A stretch of DNA of 24,243 nucleotides from Deltaproteobacteria bacterium. GTDB lineage: Bacteria; Myxococcota_A; UBA796. This document shows, in pieces, positions 1-8,396 of this stretch. Position 1 is the first letter of the stretch. Each line of letters begins with the position of its first letter. The position numbers and the translations under genes are program-made. The DNA is taken from positions 61,734-85,976 of the forward strand of contig PALY01000031.1 of assembly GCA_002707085.1 (NCBI GenBank). The letters are read 5' to 3'. The notes under the pieces are model-generated. The model searched no databases. It saw only the letters and a program-made list of their open reading frames with translations, and was not told the origin of the DNA.

Positions 1-1269
1 CGCAAGAGACAATGAACCCGATAATTGTGCTCCAGATCCATCGGTGGGTTCGGTCGGTGTGGGCGCAGAGCCACCAGTCAAGACCAGTGAAACACCTTCC
101 GTTCCTGGGGAAAGAGGCCCCACCATTGGAGTGAGTAAATCGGTGGCACTTTTGGTCATGGGGTCGCCATCCATATCGACCCGGGCTTCCACCCAGACTT
201 GGTCTGGCCAAGCGCCGCCCATCATCAGATCTCGATCTGTGACGGTGAAGGCACCAGGAATACCACGGGCATCCAAGCGAACGGCAGCGACAGGAGGTCC
301 TTTGCCATCCGCGGAGCGTCGAACCATGACGAACAACATACCGCCACCGGGTCGGTTTACACCAGGTTCTAGAGAAATGGTGCCTTTCATTTGCACGATT
401 GCTGGCGGCTTGCGAGCTTCGCCGAGTGCTTGGGTGGCCAAGTAGCGGTCTTCACGCCCTGTTGCATTCTCAAGTGCTTTCTCCAAGTAGGAAACAGCCG
501 CTTCTCTGTTTTCTGAGCGAAGCTCAATAAGGCCTCTCCACAGCAAAGCCTTGCTGAGGGTGGGGTCGATTTCCAGTGCCGCATCGAGTTCGGTTTTGGC
601 CCGTTCATTCATGCCGACCGAAACTTGTAGGATGGCAAGGTGGGTATGTACGGTGGGATCGTCCGGGTCAATTTTGCGTGCCGCATCGATCCACTTCATT
701 GCCCCACCCAGATCACCTTTGCTTAAGGCAATGCTTGCCAGGCCATTCAATGGATCGATGTCATTGGGGTTTTCGGAGTGACTCGATTCCAGCCTTTTGA
801 CTTTAGCTTCGATGCTTTCACCGCTCACAATGGCGCCACCCGTCATTGTTCCACCTTCCTGACGGACACCGATGGATTGCTGAAGAATTGCTCCCAAGGC
901 GACAAAAAACACGACCGTTCCAGCGGCCCATGCCAATTGTGATTTTCTGTTGGGTGGCTTTTCTGTGAGCGAATCCGCCGGTTCCACCACAGATGGTGGA
1001 GGGGCCATTTCCATACTTTCCGCGTCACGAAGCGCCCTTGCTGTGGCATCAAGAAGTGTGGCCCACCGTCGATTCCATTGAACCGGATCGAGTTTTCCTT
1101 GATCTGTCTTTAGGCTTCTCAATTGGTCCATGAGGGCGTCTTTTTTTGCCCATGCTTCCGCCACAGGATCTTGTCTTGTGCCTCCTCGTGAACGATAGGC
1201 CAAGATTAGACCCATAAAAATGCCGACTGCCAGCACCGCAAGAGGTGCCCCCCAGACTTCCCAGTTCAC
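1..1269 (-). CDS. ccmI: CcmI, cytochrome c biogenesis TPR subunit (3' end off left edge)
   Basis: The frame is open from a GTG at 1269 to base 1 (423 codons) with no stop in the window, so the C-terminus is missing. Residues 7-25 and about 112-131 are membrane segments. Residues about 151-285 form TPR-like helical repeats with 'AARKIDPDDPTVHTHLA' and 'LDAALEIDPTLSKALLW'. Residues about 290-398 match the CcmI/CycH C-terminal beta domain (VQMKGTISLEPG..., LFVMVRRSADGKGPPVAAVRL). In System I, CcmI acts in the periplasm as an apocytochrome c chaperone for the CcmF/CcmH haem lyase. The start overlaps the ccmH stop as GTGA, and GGGGAGG lies about 5 bases upstream, supporting translational coupling. 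After residue 398 comes a Gly/Pro/Thr-rich tail (TGGSAPTPTEPTDGSG), so the protein is longer than this domain requires. Confidence 0.9.
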   Translation of the reverse strand, partial: MNWEVWGAPLAVLAVGIFMGLILAYRSRGGTRQDPVAEAWAKKDALMDQLRSLKTDQGKLDPVQWNRRWATLLDATARALRDAESMEMAPPPSVVEPADSLTEKPPNRKSQLAWAAGTVVFFVALGAILQQSIGVRQEGGTMTGGAIVSGESIEAKVKRLESSHSENPNDIDPLNGLASIALSKGDLGGAMKWIDAARKIDPDDPTVHTHLAILQVSVGMNERAKTELDAALEIDPTLSKALLWRGLIELRSENREAAVSYLEKALENATGREDRYLATQALGEARKPPAIVQMKGTISLEPGVNRPGGGMLFVMVRRSADGKGPPVAAVRLDARGIPGAFTVTDRDLMMGGAWPDQVWVEARVDMDGDPMTKSATDLLTPMVGPLSPGTEGVSLVLTGGSAPTPTEPTDGSGAQLSGSLSLA

Positions 1270-1799
1270 GATGCCTCCCCTTCAAGTTCGGACAAGATTC
1301 GTTCTCGCCAAGGTTTCAGGTCTGGGTCGAGTTCAATCGTTGGGATTGCAGATTCAGATGTCGTGGAAGTTGGACGACGACGATTCCAAACAGCAAAAGC
1401 ACCGAGTGCGATTAATAGCAATGCGATGGGTGCAATAAAGAGCGCTTTATGGTCCTCCGTTGGGGGTTCCAATTCGACCCACGCACCATATCGATCAACG
1501 AAGTATTCGGTAATTTGCTCTTCCGTATACCCTTCCTCGACCAACTCCTCGATGCGATCTCCCATGGCGCGAGCTGCGTCGGCTGGCGAGTCGGCCACAC
1601 TCAAGCCCTGGCATACGGGACAACGGAGCGCGTGTTGAAGCCGCTTGGTGCGTTCCGCCGCAATCGCTTCACTGGGAGGATCTTCCAATGGCAGGTCAGG
1701 AAGCTGAACGAGGCTCATGTCATCGACGACTTTCCCCGCAGGCATCTGTGCGCTCACGGAAGATATGGCGAACAGGGACAACAAAACCCATGCAATCAC
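1266..1799 (-). CDS. ccmH: CcmH, thiol-reducing haem lyase subunit
   Basis: The 177-residue product has an N-terminal signal peptide (about residues 1-18, ending VSA-Q), the CcmH signature LRCPVCQ with the redox cysteines C60 and C63, and the following helical-bundle motif GLSVADSPADAARAM. The YTEEQITEYFVDRYG segment is also family-typical. A C-terminal membrane segment lies at about residues 119-138, with a short cytoplasmic tail. CcmH reduces the disulfide in the CXXCH haem site of apocytochrome c and is part of the CcmFHI ligation complex. Translation starts at GTG (1799), which overlaps the ccmG stop as GTGA. The protein is the short, single CcmH form; CcmI is encoded separately downstream. 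Confidence 0.95.
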   Translation of the reverse strand: MIAWVLLSLFAISSVSAQMPAGKVVDDMSLVQLPDLPLEDPPSEAIAAERTKRLQHALRCPVCQGLSVADSPADAARAMGDRIEELVEEGYTEEQITEYFVDRYGAWVELEPPTEDHKALFIAPIALLLIALGAFAVWNRRRPTSTTSESAIPTIELDPDLKPWRERILSELEGEAS

Positions 1800-2311
1800 A
1801 GCATCTGCTCCAGAGTGGAAACCATGATTTCTTGTGAAACAGGCCCGGCCACCTTGCGTACGATGACTCCGTTCTTGTCGATGAAGAAGGTTTCAGGAAC
1901 GCCAGCCACTCCGTATGAGATGGCGGTTCGTCCGCCCGGGTCCTCTAAAGTGGGCCAGTACGACCCTGCTTTGTTGAGGAAAGCGCGCGCTTTGGCGGCT
2001 TCGTCTTGATACAAAACAGCAACGAATTTCACACCCAATGGGCCGTAGTTTTCAGCGGCTCCCATCAATATGGGGTGTTCGATTTTACAGGGCTGACACC
2101 AAGTCGACCAGAAGTTCACTACGACAGGATGTCCTTTTGAGGCTTCTAAGGAAAAAGGTTGTCCATCCAATGTATTGAGTGCAAAAGTAGGCGCCTCGCG
2201 TCCTTCAAGGGCATTGGAACGAAGCTTTGGATCTCGACCGAAGCCAGCGGCAAGTAGCGCCACCAATGGAAGCGTCACAACACTTCCTGCGATGAGTACT
2301 TTCCAGTTCAT
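1796..2311 (-). CDS. ccmG: CcmG/DsbE, membrane-anchored thiol:disulfide oxidoreductase
   Basis: The start at ATG 2311 gives 171 residues beginning MNWKVLIAGS. It overlaps the ccmF stop as ATGA and puts the membrane anchor (residues 5-24) at the N-terminus; the open frame extends further upstream but lies inside ccmF. A thioredoxin fold follows, with active site NFWSTWCQPC (C72, C75) and the cis-proline in GVPETFF (P139). The WCxPC form and the Glu-rich surroundings (KIEHPIL) match the CcmG/TlpA-like group. Its role is to keep CcmH or apocytochrome cysteines reduced in the periplasm. The stop overlaps the ccmH GTG. Confidence 0.94.
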   Translation of the reverse strand: MNWKVLIAGSVVTLPLVALLAAGFGRDPKLRSNALEGREAPTFALNTLDGQPFSLEASKGHPVVVNFWSTWCQPCKIEHPILMGAAENYGPLGVKFVAVLYQDEAAKARAFLNKAGSYWPTLEDPGGRTAISYGVAGVPETFFIDKNGVIVRKVAGPVSQEIMVSTLEQML

Positions 2312-4269
2312 GCGGCGGCCTGTTTCTTTCGGACTGGCCAGCCAGAGACGATGCAGCCGAACAGCATGACCCCACCCCCAAACCAGAGCCACCAAACCAA
2401 GGGTTCAACCACAATGCTTAGACTGGCCATCTTTCCTTCAGCATCCACCTGAACCAAGCTTAGGTATAGATCTTCATCGAGACCTGAAATGACAGTGGGC
2501 GTACCAATCGCTTGGTTGCTCTTTTTGTAGTGATTCAATCGGGGTTCAGCGAGACCAAGGTCGCGTCCGTCTTGTTCAATTTGGAAGCGTGCAACACGTG
2601 ACCATCGATGGGGTTCATCTACCCGTTCAGTGCCTACGTACGAAATGTCGTAGCCCATAAAGGATTTACTGGAGCCTTCTCGGATGGTCATCTCGGTTTC
2701 TGATCGGTAGACCGAGGATGCGGCAATGGCCACAGCGATGATGACGACACCAAAGTGAACGATATAGCCGCCGGCTCGGCGGTGCCCGATCCTCCATGCG
2801 GTAAGAAGGCTCTTGAGTAGCGGTTCTTGGGTGGCCTTTGCTCGCTGCATTCCTGGTTCGAACAGTTCTTGCAGGGTCACCACGCCAGCGAACCCGGAAA
2901 CTGAGAAAGTGAGGATAGCAACCGGTTCACGAAGGCCAGCCAACAAGCAACCCGCTCCGATGAGAAGCATGATGCTACCGGGAATGATCAGGCGTGAAAT
3001 CAGCGCCTTCGCTGTGCCACGCCCCCAAGGCAGTGCTGGGCCTACTCCCATCAGGAAAACGATGGCCAAGCAGATGGGGACACTCATCCGATTGAAGTAG
3101 GGTTCTCCCACTGAAATTTGAACATCGGTAAGCACTTCGTTGAGCAGTGGGTATACGGTTCCGAGCAAGACGGTAAAGGTAAATGCCGCGAACAATAAGT
3201 TGTTGGCTAGAAAAGCGATTTCTCGGGAAAGTGGGCCTTCCCAGTTGTGCTTTGACGGGGTGAATTTGTCGACTCTAGCTGCAAGAAGAATGACGCTAAC
3301 GACCAGCGCGAAGCCCAGGAAAACCAAGAAGATCGGACCGATGGGAGACTGGGTAAAGCTATGAACGGAGTTGAACACTCCAGAACGGGTCATGAACGTG
3401 CCAAGCAGCGTCAGCAGGAAGGTGCTCATCACCAAAGCGATGGTCCAACCTTTTAAGTGCTCTTTTCGTTCCATTACCATCGATGAATGAATGAATGCAG
3501 TGGCGGTAAGCCAGGGCAAAAAGCTGGCATTTTCGACAGGGTCCCATGCCCAGTAGCCACCCCACCCAAGGACTTCATAGCTCCACCAACCACCCAGAAT
3601 AATTCCGACGGTCAGGCTGGCCCAGGGGACCAACATCCAGCGCCGCATGGCACGAGCCCAGCCGGTGGATAGGTTGCCGCTCAACAAGGCGGCACACGCC
3701 ATGCCGAACGGGATGGTCATTCCTACGTAGCCCAGGTACAAAGTGGGGGGGTGGATGACCATAAGAATGTGGTTTTGAAGCAGCGGGTTGGGGCCTGGAC
3801 CATTGCTTAGCGGTTCCGGAATCCGCGTGAATGGGTTCGCGATGCCACTCACCAAGAAGGTAAAGAATATCCCCACCAATAGGATCGAACCCAAGGCCCA
3901 AGGTGCGTGTTCTGGGTGCTTGCTTCGCATTTTGTATGCAAAGACCGCTGCCCAAGTGGCCAGGATCATTGCCCACAAGAGAATGGACCCATCCAGGGAT
4001 GACCAAAGAGACACAATCGTGAATGTCAGCGGCGTTTCATTGCTACCAATTTCAGAGACGTATTTGACTGAATAATCGTGGGTGATGAGGGCGTATTCCA
4101 TCAAGGCAACAGCGATAGAGATGGCACCCATAAAGATGTAAGCCATCCAGCGGGTGTATTTCCATATGTCTGTACGGCCGGTTTTTCCGGCCCATATGCC
4201 TGTCACAGCACCAATAGAACAGGCGGCCAAACCCAGTAAGACCGCAGCACGACCCAGTTCAGGAATCAC
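2308..4269 (-). CDS. ccmF: CcmF, cytochrome c haem lyase core subunit
   Basis: The 653-residue polytopic membrane protein is full length for the family. The tryptophan-rich WWD domain is at residues 228-254 (GWGGYWAWDPVENAS), and conserved histidines are visible in VIHPPTLYLGYVG (H173) and ATAFIHSSM (H261). A large periplasmic segment near the C-terminus (about 515-625) precedes a last membrane helix. CcmF accepts haem from CcmE and, with CcmH and CcmI, attaches it to apocytochrome c. Translation begins at GTG 4269, overlapping the ccmE stop as GTGA, and ends overlapping the ccmG ATG. Confidence 0.97.
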   Translation of the reverse strand: MIPELGRAAVLLGLAACSIGAVTGIWAGKTGRTDIWKYTRWMAYIFMGAISIAVALMEYALITHDYSVKYVSEIGSNETPLTFTIVSLWSSLDGSILLWAMILATWAAVFAYKMRSKHPEHAPWALGSILLVGIFFTFLVSGIANPFTRIPEPLSNGPGPNPLLQNHILMVIHPPTLYLGYVGMTIPFGMACAALLSGNLSTGWARAMRRWMLVPWASLTVGIILGGWWSYEVLGWGGYWAWDPVENASFLPWLTATAFIHSSMVMERKEHLKGWTIALVMSTFLLTLLGTFMTRSGVFNSVHSFTQSPIGPIFLVFLGFALVVSVILLAARVDKFTPSKHNWEGPLSREIAFLANNLLFAAFTFTVLLGTVYPLLNEVLTDVQISVGEPYFNRMSVPICLAIVFLMGVGPALPWGRGTAKALISRLIIPGSIMLLIGAGCLLAGLREPVAILTFSVSGFAGVVTLQELFEPGMQRAKATQEPLLKSLLTAWRIGHRRAGGYIVHFGVVIIAVAIAASSVYRSETEMTIREGSSKSFMGYDISYVGTERVDEPHRWSRVARFQIEQDGRDLGLAEPRLNHYKKSNQAIGTPTVISGLDEDLYLSLVQVDAEGKMASLSIVVEPLVWWLWFGGGVMLFGCIVSGWPVRKKQAAA

Positions 4270-4718
4270 AGTTTTTCCACCGTCTTGTATAGTTCTTCGA
4301 CCGACTCTCCTTCCGAAGGCGCCTTGTACTCATTGGAGTGTTTGACCATCAGTCGGTCGGATTTAAAAATACCGCTTTTTGTCATTGTTCCTTCGACCAC
4401 CACTCCGATGCCTTCACGAAACATCTGCGGTGGCGCGCCGGAACAGTGAACTTCTACGGTTTCCGAGCCATCAGTCACGATGAACTCGAGTTCATTGGCA
4501 TCCGGATTCCAGTCCACTGTGCCTGTTTCGACCACCCCGCCAAGTCGAATGGTGGCGCCTATGCTCTTGTCTCCAGCAGCAACCACCTGAGACGGATCCC
4601 AGAAGTACACTAGGTTTTCACCGATGTTTCCAAAGGCGATGATTCCCAGGGCGGAAGATGCGACTGCAATGGCACCGACCAAATACCATCGCCGTTTTTT
4701 TGCTTCGGTATCGTTCAT
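4266..4718 (-). CDS. ccmE: CcmE, periplasmic haem chaperone
   Basis: The 150-residue protein has one N-terminal membrane anchor (about residues 11-30) and an OB-fold periplasmic domain. The haem-attachment motif is KHSNEY, with H127 as the expected covalent haem ligand and Y131 as the axial ligand. This is the classical HxxxY form, not the Cys variant found in some archaea and deltaproteobacteria. The family motifs RLGGVV (59-63) and VEVHCSGAPPQMFREG (88-103) are present. CcmE receives haem from CcmABCD and passes it to CcmF. The ATG at 4718 overlaps the ccmD stop. Confidence 0.96.
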   Translation of the reverse strand: MNDTEAKKRRWYLVGAIAVASSALGIIAFGNIGENLVYFWDPSQVVAAGDKSIGATIRLGGVVETGTVDWNPDANELEFIVTDGSETVEVHCSGAPPQMFREGIGVVVEGTMTKSGIFKSDRLMVKHSNEYKAPSEGESVEELYKTVEKL

Positions 4719-4831
4719 GTTTCAGCCTTGTCCCTGACTACAAGGGATATGGTGTAGATGATGAGGCTCGACCAAGTAATGCCGTACACTGCATATACAT
4801 ACTCCCAACCACCTTGAATCATTCCAGTCAT
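4715..4831 (-). CDS. ccmD: CcmD, small membrane subunit of the haem export complex
   Basis: This short gene encodes 38 residues. It begins MTGMIQGGWEYVYAVYGITW and continues with a hydrophobic segment (SSLIIYTISLVV) and a charged end RDKAET. That is the CcmD layout: a Gly-Gly-aromatic N-terminus, one membrane helix, then a short charged cytoplasmic tail. CcmD helps release holo-CcmE from CcmABC. Its ATG is one base after the ccmC stop (TGA-C-ATG), and its stop overlaps the ccmE start as ATGA. Position, size and topology support the call; sequence conservation in CcmD is always weak. Confidence 0.88.
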   Translation of the reverse strand: MTGMIQGGWEYVYAVYGITWSSLIIYTISLVVRDKAET

Positions 4832-4832
4832 G

Positions 4833-5528
4833 TCAGGCTTCCACTGTGAGGGGTTTTGGGGCATCGGGGAGTTCGGGGGCATCCATTTCGCGACTCAGTC
4901 TTCGCATGGCGATTCGCCAGCGAGCCACAACGAAAAAGATCCCAATGAACAGCATTCCAAATGCAGCGACCCGCAGTGGCAGTTTAAGGGTCGCATCGAC
5001 GGTTTCGGGTGTCGAGAAGTCCTGATGAAGTGTTCTCCACCATTTCACACTCATGTAGACGATGGGTACGTTTATGAATGCAACGATGGTGGCTACGGAA
5101 GAAATGGTGAGTCTTCGGCCTGGTTCTTGTATGGACTGACGGAGCGCTAAAACCACACCAAAGGCCACAACCATGATGGCTGAGGTTGTTAGGCGTGGGT
5201 CCCAGTCCCACCAGACTCCCCAAGTGGGCTTGGCCCATAGACTTCCTTGAATCAATAGGAGAACATTGAGCAGAACACCGACCTCTACAGAGGCCTCAAC
5301 CAATGCATCCCACCCCTTTTTGGAAGTCGCAAGTGCCCCTACTGCTGCGATGAACGCAACCAAATACGTCAACAGACCATTCCAGGCGGTTGGAACGTGA
5401 GCGTAGAGGATGCGACCCACATCGCCCATCATGAACTCGCTGGTTTCCTCGTGTACGAGTCCAGCATAGTGCGCCCAAACCAGAAGTCCGAGACCCAGCA
5501 AGCCAACGATCCTTTCCCATCGGTTCAT
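4833..5528 (-). CDS. ccmC: CcmC, haem transfer/export membrane protein
   Basis: The start at ATG 5528 overlaps the ccmB stop by one base (TGATG) and gives 231 residues with six predicted membrane helices; the frame stays open upstream but inside ccmB. The WWD domain is at residues 103-112 (WGVWWDWDPR). The flanking haem-ligand histidines expected for the family are visible as H44 (LYAHVPTAW) and H168 (WWRTLHQ). CcmC loads haem onto CcmE. It shares the handling (WWD) domain with CcmF downstream. A charged C-terminal tail (MDAPELPDAPKPLTVEA) is unremarkable. Confidence 0.96.
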   Translation of the reverse strand: MNRWERIVGLLGLGLLVWAHYAGLVHEETSEFMMGDVGRILYAHVPTAWNGLLTYLVAFIAAVGALATSKKGWDALVEASVEVGVLLNVLLLIQGSLWAKPTWGVWWDWDPRLTTSAIMVVAFGVVLALRQSIQEPGRRLTISSVATIVAFINVPIVYMSVKWWRTLHQDFSTPETVDATLKLPLRVAAFGMLFIGIFFVVARWRIAMRRLSREMDAPELPDAPKPLTVEA

Positions 5529-6196
5529 CACGCTTCTATGACCCTCCCAAAAAGCACGCCGCACAGACTCCAGTACACCAAATCGAAACAAATGAGCAAT
5601 GTAAGCCAAGCGCCGATCTGGTCCATTGGGTCTCCAAGCATGGCCAGAGTTGTCGCTTTAACGGCAGCGACGATGACAGGCACCACCAGAGGGAAGAGCA
5701 GCAGGGGTAACAGCAGCTGTTTTCCAGTCATTCGTGCGGTCATTGCGGAATACAATGTTCCAGGAGCGGCCAATCCAGCAGTGCCCAATATGGCAGTGAG
5801 AATGAGCCATCCTGCGGATTCCACCAGTGTCGCATCGCAGATCACATAGATGAGCGGAATGCTGATTCCCGCCAACACCATCAACTGAAAGGTATTCGCC
5901 AAAGCTTTTCCATAAAATAGACCGGCTTTGGAGACAGGAGCCAGAAGCAGAGTGTGTAAAGCACCAGCTTCGATTTCGATTCGCATGGAGCGGTCCAACA
6001 GCAAGGTGGAACTCAGCAGGATGCTTAGCCATAGGTAGGCTGCTGCGTGTTGTCGCATGGCGACGGCGTTGGGACCCACAGCAAACGAAAATAGCAACAA
6101 AATGGTGTAGGCAAAGCTAATTAGCGAGATTGTTCGGGATCTCGCCCGCCATTCAATGAATAGATCTTTTTGGAGTATCTGAAGCATGGTGTTCAC
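5528..6196 (-). CDS. ccmB: CcmB, ABC transporter permease for cytochrome c maturation
   Basis: The 222-residue protein has about six membrane helices and CcmB-typical sequence, including KDLFIEWRARSRT near the N-terminus and DRSMRIEIEAGALHTLLLAP (about 68-87). It is the membrane partner of the CcmA ATPase. The complex uses ATP to release holo-CcmE from CcmC. GTG at 6196 is chosen because it overlaps the ccmA stop as GTGA and has GAGG six bases upstream; an ATG three codons later is the alternative. Confidence 0.95.
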   Translation of the reverse strand: MNTMLQILQKDLFIEWRARSRTISLISFAYTILLLFSFAVGPNAVAMRQHAAAYLWLSILLSSTLLLDRSMRIEIEAGALHTLLLAPVSKAGLFYGKALANTFQLMVLAGISIPLIYVICDATLVESAGWLILTAILGTAGLAAPGTLYSAMTARMTGKQLLLPLLLFPLVVPVIVAAVKATTLAMLGDPMDQIGAWLTLLICFDLVYWSLCGVLFGRVIEA

Positions 6197-6864
6197 AGTT
6201 CACCTCGCTCGACGTGTAGCGCTCTCCAGGCGGCTTCTGCTTTGCTGGCTGGACCTTGCCAGCGGATTTGACCTTCATCCATCAATATGGCCCGTGTACA
6301 CAAAGGCGCTGCATGTTGAACCTGATGACTGGCGATGATTACCGCGCCAGGCAATTCAAGAATGGATGTGGATACCTGGGCGATGCCAGCTGGATCCATT
6401 TGGGCAAACGGTTCATCCAGTAGTGCCAGTTTTGGCTGCTGAAGCAACAGCACAGCCAGCGCCAGTCTGCGACGCATGCCTGCAGAATAGGTAGAAACAG
6501 GTTCACTGCGGTCTTCAAGGCCTACGGACTCAAGAATGTCAGGTATGGATGTAGTGGATTTGCTGGCCAGTTGAGCGATGACGCGGAGATTGTCGGTCGC
6601 TGAGAGGTCTTCGTATACTCCGGGTTCATGAGCCATGAGAGCGAGATTTTCCCTGGGGTTTGACTTGCCTTCAAACAGTGTCAATGTCCCTTGATCCGGT
6701 ACGGAAAGTGTACTCAAAATCCGCAACAATGTGGTCTTGCCACATCCATTGGGGCCAATCACGAGCAGTCGCTCATTGGCTCCAACTACAAGATCGAGGC
6801 GGGCCACGGCCCAACGTCGCCCAAAACGTCGCCCAATCCCCTGCGCTTGTACCACTGAACTCAT
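6193..6864 (-). CDS. ccmA: CcmA, haem exporter ATP-binding subunit
   Basis: The 223-residue ABC ATPase has Walker A GPNGCGKT (37-44), signature YSAGM (126-130) with the following RRRLALA, Walker B LALLDEP (146-152) and an H-loop histidine in IIASHQ (H180). The MAHEPGVYEDLSATDNL segment is typical of CcmA. It is the first gene of the ccm operon and pairs with CcmB. The ATG at 6864 is preceded by about 270 non-coding bases that should hold the operon promoter. Confidence 0.95.
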   Translation of the reverse strand: MSSVVQAQGIGRRFGRRWAVARLDLVVGANERLLVIGPNGCGKTTLLRILSTLSVPDQGTLTLFEGKSNPRENLALMAHEPGVYEDLSATDNLRVIAQLASKSTTSIPDILESVGLEDRSEPVSTYSAGMRRRLALAVLLLQQPKLALLDEPFAQMDPAGIAQVSTSILELPGAVIIASHQVQHAAPLCTRAILMDEGQIRWQGPASKAEAAWRALHVERGEL

Positions 6865-7087
6865 GCAGCCCGACCTAACGCATCTGGACGCATATCAGAA
6901 TGTTCACACTCTGTTTGGCGGTGTCTTTAGCGCGGCCATTTGGTTTTGGGCTTCTTTGGTGAACACATGTGTCTCATCCCAAAGTGAATGCTGTCGCTAC
7001 ACATGTTCTTTCCCGAACTGATTCAATTGTTCAGTTGTTGAGCGATCATTTTGGGTAAGACCGGTCTTCAGTAAACGAGTGAGATAC
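6865..7087 (-). promoter_or_regulatory. ccm operon upstream region with three palindromic elements
   Basis: This non-coding stretch lies upstream of ccmA and must contain the operon promoter, though I cannot assign clear -35/-10 boxes. It holds the perfect palindrome ACACATGTGT at 6963-6972, a partial copy ACACATGT at 6999-7006 (36 bases away), and a second, unrelated perfect palindrome AAGACCGGTCTT at 7057-7068. These are candidate operators, but that is inference from symmetry alone. Confidence 0.4.
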
Positions 7088-7119
7088 AAAAAAGGCCGAC
7101 GTTTCCGCCGGCCTTTTTT
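7088..7119 (-). terminator. Rho-independent terminator, symmetrical
   Basis: A perfect 11-bp stem pairs AAAAAAGGCCG (7088-7098) with CGGCCTTTTTT (7109-7119) around a 10-base loop. It lies 15 bases after the stop of the minus-strand gene at 7134, where the T tract on that strand comes from the A run. Because the stem ends in A and T tracts on both sides, it could also stop plus-strand transcription. It separates the 7134 gene from the ccm operon. Confidence 0.9.
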
Positions 7120-7133
7120 TGAGTGTCAGACTC

Positions 7134-8396
7134 TTATTTGGTGGACCCTGACATTTCTGCTTCCGCAGCAGCCTTCTTGGCTCTACGCTCAAGCTCTGCT
7201 TCTCTCACTTCGGGTGCCAATCCAGCAAGCCATTCAGCATCTGCCTTGGCAGCAGCTTCGGCCTCTTTGGCTTCTTTTTCCTTCTTGCGCTTGTCCATCT
7301 CTGCGGCCAAGGCTTCAGGACTCAATGTAGCGAGGAACGCATCGTCCTTCGCTTTCGCTTCTTGTCTGGCAATCGCAGCAGCTTTCTTCTCTTCCTGGAC
7401 TCGACGTTTTTCGAGGACTTCCTCTTTCTTTTCGGGACTCAGGCTGGCCAAGTAGACTTCATCAATCTGTTCTGCAGTGAGGTCAATTCCAGATTGGTGT
7501 ACTGAGGACAGTTTGTTGTCCAAGAATCCAACCATGACGATTCTGTCGGTCATGGAAAAGTTTCCATCCAAGACGTCTTCTTGCTCGTACCAGAATTTCA
7601 GAGATACTGAATCTTTACCGCCCGTGAACTTTTGGGGCTCACCGGAGTCTGTATAGCTGACCTTGAAAGAAGTATTCTTTCCTGTGGCCACCCAGCCTTC
7701 CATCTCGTTGCCCTTGGTGCCGAAGTTGGCTTCAAGTTCGGGGTTGATGATGACTTTAGTGGGTGAGCTTTCGGGGCTTCCTTCAGCAATCCAAGAAGGG
7801 TGTGCGTCAATCGCCTCACCAATTTTCTTGGCGACGGTCTCAGCGGTGTCACCATTTTCATAGGTCCACTCTTGACCTTCTGTAAAGGTGACTTCGTTTG
7901 TGTTTTCTTTCAGAACAATCTGAAGTCCAGCCATTCCGTTCTTTTCATTCTCGGCTTTTGCACCCAGTGTGTCTCGCTGATTGCGGCGACCAGGCTCTCC
8001 AATAACCGTGAGGATCAGTCGGGATGAGACAGCGTCTGCGTCCCAGGCATCATCGGGTAGCCGAGAGCTAATTTCCCCAGGAATGATCAGGCCCATTCCG
8101 GCCAAAGTTTGGGTGTCTCCAGGTGGACCATCATGTGGGTTCCCGAACATAGCCGAAAGGTCGTCTACCGTTTGGCTCCATTTCAGAGACATATATGCGT
8201 CTGGAATCAAGCGGTCCGGATTGTCCATGGCTTCTTTCGCTGCCATGGCGGACATGCCGCTAAGGCCCAGAAATGCCACGAGGCCAAGGGCGGGGATGAT
8301 GGGGTTTTTATCACCAGATGATTTGGTGGTGAACATAAGACCCGCAGCCCAAACACCGCTATAGATGAGACCGACGACGAAAACAAAGTAAGCCAT
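7134..8396 (-). CDS. Membrane-anchored protein with triplicated LAxLxPE coiled-coil tail, function unknown
   Basis: I do not recognise this 420-residue protein. Two hydrophobic segments (about residues 3-22 and 33-53) form an N-terminal membrane hairpin. A soluble middle part (about 60-310) includes 'TFTEGQEWTYENGDTAETVAKKIGEAIDA' split over residues 170-198. The C-terminal 110 residues are Ala/Glu/Lys-rich helix punctuated by three related motifs: YLASLSPE (315-322), FLATLSPE (354-361) and WLAGLAPE (389-396). AGGAG lies six bases before the ATG, and the gene ends at a strong terminator, so it appears to be transcribed alone. Confidence 0.8.
   Translation of the reverse strand: MAYFVFVVGLIYSGVWAAGLMFTTKSSGDKNPIIPALGLVAFLGLSGMSAMAAKEAMDNPDRLIPDAYMSLKWSQTVDDLSAMFGNPHDGPPGDTQTLAGMGLIIPGEISSRLPDDAWDADAVSSRLILTVIGEPGRRNQRDTLGAKAENEKNGMAGLQIVLKENTNEVTFTEGQEWTYENGDTAETVAKKIGEAIDAHPSWIAEGSPESSPTKVIINPELEANFGTKGNEMEGWVATGKNTSFKVSYTDSGEPQKFTGGKDSVSLKFWYEQEDVLDGNFSMTDRIVMVGFLDNKLSSVHQSGIDLTAEQIDEVYLASLSPEKKEEVLEKRRVQEEKKAAAIARQEAKAKDDAFLATLSPEALAAEMDKRKKEKEAKEAEAAAKADAEWLAGLAPEVREAELERRAKKAAAEAEMSGSTK

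Noticed and set aside
1449..2009. 186-codon plus-strand open frame
   Set aside because: It lies opposite ccmH and ccmG, both with active-site motifs intact.
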